From positions 1 to 18,513 of the forward strand of contig SFJH01000035.1 in the NCBI GenBank assembly GCA_004555155.1: a stretch of DNA of 18,513 nucleotides. The letters run 5' to 3'. The stretch comes from Clostridiales bacterium (lineage in GTDB: Bacteria; Bacillota; Clostridia; Christensenellales; Aristaeellaceae). Positions 13,834-18,513 of the stretch are shown in pieces. Position numbers and translations under genes: made by a program. The stretch's first letter is position 1. Each line of letters opens with the position of its first letter. The notes under the pieces were generated by a model. The model ran no database searches. It saw nothing but the letters and a program-made list of their open reading frames with translations, and was not told the DNA's origin.

Positions 13834-15777
13834 ATGAATCAGCAAAACCACGAAACCCACTATGACGAGAGCCAGATTCAGGTGCTCGAAGGCCTGGAAG
13901 CGGTGCGCCGTCGCCCGGGTATGTACATCGGATCGACGGACGAGCGCGGCCTGCATCACCTGGTCTACGAGATCGTTGACAACGCCATCGACGAGGCGCT
14001 GGCGGGCTTTTGCGATACCATTCTGGTCACGCTGCACAAGGACGGCTCCGTCACCGTTCAGGACAACGGCCGCGGCTTTCCCGTGGGCATTCATCCCAAG
14101 GTCGGCCGCCCGGCGGTGGAGGTCTGCCTGACCATCCTGCACGCCGGCGGCAAGTTCGGCGGCGAGGGCTACAAGGTCTCCGGCGGCCTGCACGGCGTGG
14201 GCGCGTCGGTGGTCAACGCGCTGTCGAGTCACCTGCAGGTCAACGTCTATCAGGACGGCAAGATCTATCAGCAGGAGTATGAGCGCGGCAAGATCCTCTA
14301 CGACCTGAAGGTCGTGGGCGATACCGACCGCACCGGCACCACCATCACCTTCTGGCCCGACGTGAAGACCGGCGCGACCCCGGAGCCCGGCATCTTCGAA
14401 ACCGGCGACTTCAGCTTCGACACGCTGAAGACCCGCTTCCGCGAGATGGCCTTTCTGAACAAGGGCATCCGCATCACGCTGAAGGACGAGCGCGTGGAGC
14501 CCGAACTGGAAAAGACCTATCACTACGAGGGCGGCATCATCTCCTTCGTGGAATACCTGAACAAGAACAAGGAGCCGCTGTTCCCGGCGCCGATTTACAT
14601 CGAGGGCTTCAAGAACGGCTCCACCGTCGAGGTGGCGCTGCAGTGGAACGACGGCTTCACCGAGAACGTGTTCTCCTTCGCCAACAACATCCACACGCCC
14701 GAGGGCGGCACCCACCTGGCCGGCTTCCGCAACGCGCTGACCCGCGTGATCAACGACTACGGCCGCAAGACCGGCGCGATCAAGGCCGCCGATCAGAACC
14801 TGACCGGCGAGGACGTGCGCGAGGGTCTGACCGCCATCGTGTCGGTCAAGCTGGTGGAGCCCCAGTTCGAGGGCCAGACCAAGACCAAGCTGGGCAACTC
14901 CGAGATTCGCCCGCTGGTGGATTCCCTGGTGAGCGACAAGCTGGCCACCTACTTCGAGGAGACGCCCGCCGCGGCCCGCGCCGTGCTGGACAAGTGCCTG
15001 TCCGCCGCCCGCGCCCGCGAGGCTGCCCGCAAGGCCCGCGACCTGACCCGCAGAAAGACCGCGCTGGAATCCGCGGCGCTGCCGGGCAAGCTGGCCGACT
15101 GCTCCGAGCGGGATCCCAGCAAGTGCGAGATCTTCATCGTCGAGGGCGACAGCGCAGGCGGCAGCGCCAAGCAGGGCCGCGACCGCCACTTCCAGGCCAT
15201 CCTCCCGCTGCGCGGCAAGATCCTGAACGTGGAAAAGACCCGCATCGACAAGGCGCTGGGCAACGCCGAGATCAAGGCCATGATCACCGCCTTCGGCGCG
15301 GGCTTCGGCAAGGACTTCGACGCCAGCAAGCTGCGGTATCACCGCATCGTCTGCATGACGGATGCCGACGTGGACGGTAGCCACATCCGCATCCTGCTGC
15401 TGACCTTCTTCTACCGCTTCATGCCCCAGCTGATCGAGGACGGCTACGTCTACGCCGCTCAGCCGCCGCTGTACAAGGTGACCAAGGGCAAGTTCGAAAA
15501 GTACGTCTACACCGACGAGCAGCTGCAGCAGACGCTGGACGAGCTGGGCCGCGACGCGAAGCCCGACATTCAGCGCTACAAGGGCCTGGGCGAAATGAGC
15601 TACCAGCAGCTGTGGGACACCACCATGAACCCCGCCACCCGCAGCATGTACCGCGTGGAGATGAAGGACGCCATCGCCGCCGACGAGCTGTTTACGCTGC
15701 TGATGGGCGACAAGGTGGAGCCCCGCAAGGAGTTCATCGAGCAGAACGCCAAGCTGGTGGCGGACCTCGACATCTGA
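13834..15777 (+). CDS. gyrB: DNA gyrase subunit B
   Basis: This is the 647-residue ATPase subunit of gyrase, which with GyrA introduces negative supercoils. Visible parts: GHKL ATP site with EIVDNAIDEA (46-55), DNGRGFPVG (77-85) and GGLHGVGASVVNAL (117-130); transducer loop QTKTKLGN (348-355); TOPRIM with EGDSAGG (437-443) and TDADVDG (509-515); QRYKGLGEM (580-588); and the end KLVADLDI. PLRGKILNVEK carries Arg where E. coli has Lys447, as in Bacillus. The length matches the short Gram-positive form without the E. coli insertion. The ATG at 13834 has GAGGT 7 bases before it. gyrA follows after 30 bases. No dnaA, dnaN or recF is in view, so the gene is outside the usual origin-side cluster. 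Confidence 0.98.
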   Translation: MNQQNHETHYDESQIQVLEGLEAVRRRPGMYIGSTDERGLHHLVYEIVDNAIDEALAGFCDTILVTLHKDGSVTVQDNGRGFPVGIHPKVGRPAVEVCLTILHAGGKFGGEGYKVSGGLHGVGASVVNALSSHLQVNVYQDGKIYQQEYERGKILYDLKVVGDTDRTGTTITFWPDVKTGATPEPGIFETGDFSFDTLKTRFREMAFLNKGIRITLKDERVEPELEKTYHYEGGIISFVEYLNKNKEPLFPAPIYIEGFKNGSTVEVALQWNDGFTENVFSFANNIHTPEGGTHLAGFRNALTRVINDYGRKTGAIKAADQNLTGEDVREGLTAIVSVKLVEPQFEGQTKTKLGNSEIRPLVDSLVSDKLATYFEETPAAARAVLDKCLSAARAREAARKARDLTRRKTALESAALPGKLADCSERDPSKCEIFIVEGDSAGGSAKQGRDRHFQAILPLRGKILNVEKTRIDKALGNAEIKAMITAFGAGFGKDFDASKLRYHRIVCMTDADVDGSHIRILLLTFFYRFMPQLIEDGYVYAAQPPLYKVTKGKFEKYVYTDEQLQQTLDELGRDAKPDIQRYKGLGEMSYQQLWDTTMNPATRSMYRVEMKDAIAADELFTLLMGDKVEPRKEFIEQNAKLVADLDI

Positions 15778-15807
15778 CCGAGTTGAAGCGAAAGAGAGGA
15801 AAGTCCC

Positions 15808-18336
<2,529 letters not shown>

Positions 18337-18348
18337 CGACTGCGCAGG

Positions 18349-18384
18349 GAGCGCCTTCATTCCCGTGAATGAGGGCGCTCTTCG
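18349..18384 (+). terminator. Terminator of the gyrBA operon
   Basis: A 14-bp stem, 18349-18362 with 18367-18380, has one G-U pair and a 4-base loop CCGT. Only TTCG follows, so the U-tract is weak though the stem is strong. Confidence 0.7.
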
Positions 18385-18414
18385 CATGCGCTCGCCCTCC
18401 GCGCCGGGAAAAAT

Positions 18415-18513
18415 GGCTCTGTGTCAAATGTAGGGGTGAAAAGAGAAAGATAACAAAATTCTCTTGCGGAAATGAGAGAAGTTCTGGTATCCAAAGGAAG
18501 TCCTTTTGAGCGT
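18415..18513 (-). mobile_element. ISL3-type insertion sequence, transposase-3' end (partial)
   Basis: From 18415 the sequence becomes AT-rich, roughly 40% GC against above 60% elsewhere. The boundary reads GGCTCTGTGTCAAATGTAGG, like ISL3-family terminal inverted repeats, which often start GGCTCT followed by GTCAAA. The transposase reads inward from the window edge and stops inside this end. The other end and the target duplication lie outside the window. The insertion point is about 35 bases after the gyrA terminator stem. Confidence 0.7.
18424..18513 (-). CDS. ISL3-type transposase, C-terminal 29 residues
   Basis: On the minus strand the frame is open from the window edge to a TGA at 18426-18424. 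It ends KRTSFGYQNFSHFRKRIL plus eleven more residues. The GYxxFxxFRxRIL pattern is characteristic of the C-terminus of ISL3 transposases, DDE enzymes that move such elements by cut-and-paste. The stop codon lies within the presumed terminal repeat, as is common in compact insertion sequences. Most of the gene is outside the window, so whether it is intact cannot be judged. Confidence 0.75.
   Translation of the reverse strand, partial: TLKRTSFGYQNFSHFRKRILLSFSFHPYI

Overview
The window looks like chromosomal DNA from a GC-rich, endospore-forming, anaerobic Firmicute, most likely a gut-type member of the Clostridia. The evidence is the co-occurrence of spoIIID, two T-box riboswitches, a pyrophosphate-type phosphofructokinase, an indolepyruvate:ferredoxin oxidoreductase, Firmicute-style sigma-A promoters and an ISL3-type insertion sequence end. 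No finer taxonomic placement is possible from the sequence alone.

Layout. The left edge holds the 3' end of a phosphofructokinase gene, a strong hairpin terminator and a small membrane-anchored protein. A sigma-A promoter and a T-box leader then drive proS (prolyl-tRNA synthetase). After a pair of facing terminators come two minus-strand genes: a secreted protein with Ca-loop-like motifs and, upstream of it, an ArsR-type regulator with a large ligand-domain-like C-terminus. The regulator is divergent from a truncated, secreted family-5 substrate-binding protein. Their promoters lie back to back, and a perfect 14-bp palindrome sits in the spacer of the plus-strand promoter. Next, spoIIID (minus) faces away from a GH25-like/LysM protein (plus) whose hydrolase module lacks the expected acidic residues.

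From about 8.1 to 13.6 kb all genes are on the minus strand: iorAB with its own promoter and terminator; metA behind a second T-box with an ATG specifier; a tRNA-Arg(CCU) with an unusual elbow; and a HAD phosphatase plus HD-domain protein operon. The right third is the plus-strand pair gyrB-gyrA (DNA gyrase). After the gyrA terminator the composition drops sharply. The last 99 bases are the end of an ISL3-like element, with the last 29 codons of its transposase on the minus strand.

How the parts work together. Most of the window is housekeeping: tRNA charging, methionine synthesis, ferredoxin-linked amino acid oxidation and DNA topology. Amino acid supply is sensed twice by T-boxes, uncharged tRNA-Pro for proS and uncharged tRNA-Met for metA. 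I did not find a wholly new multi-gene system. The observations most worth checking are the U19-A56 tertiary pair inferred in tRNA-Arg, the divergent ArsR regulator/truncated binding protein module with its operator, the catalytically degenerate GH25-LysM protein beside spoIIID, and the repeat pair flanking the ior promoter.
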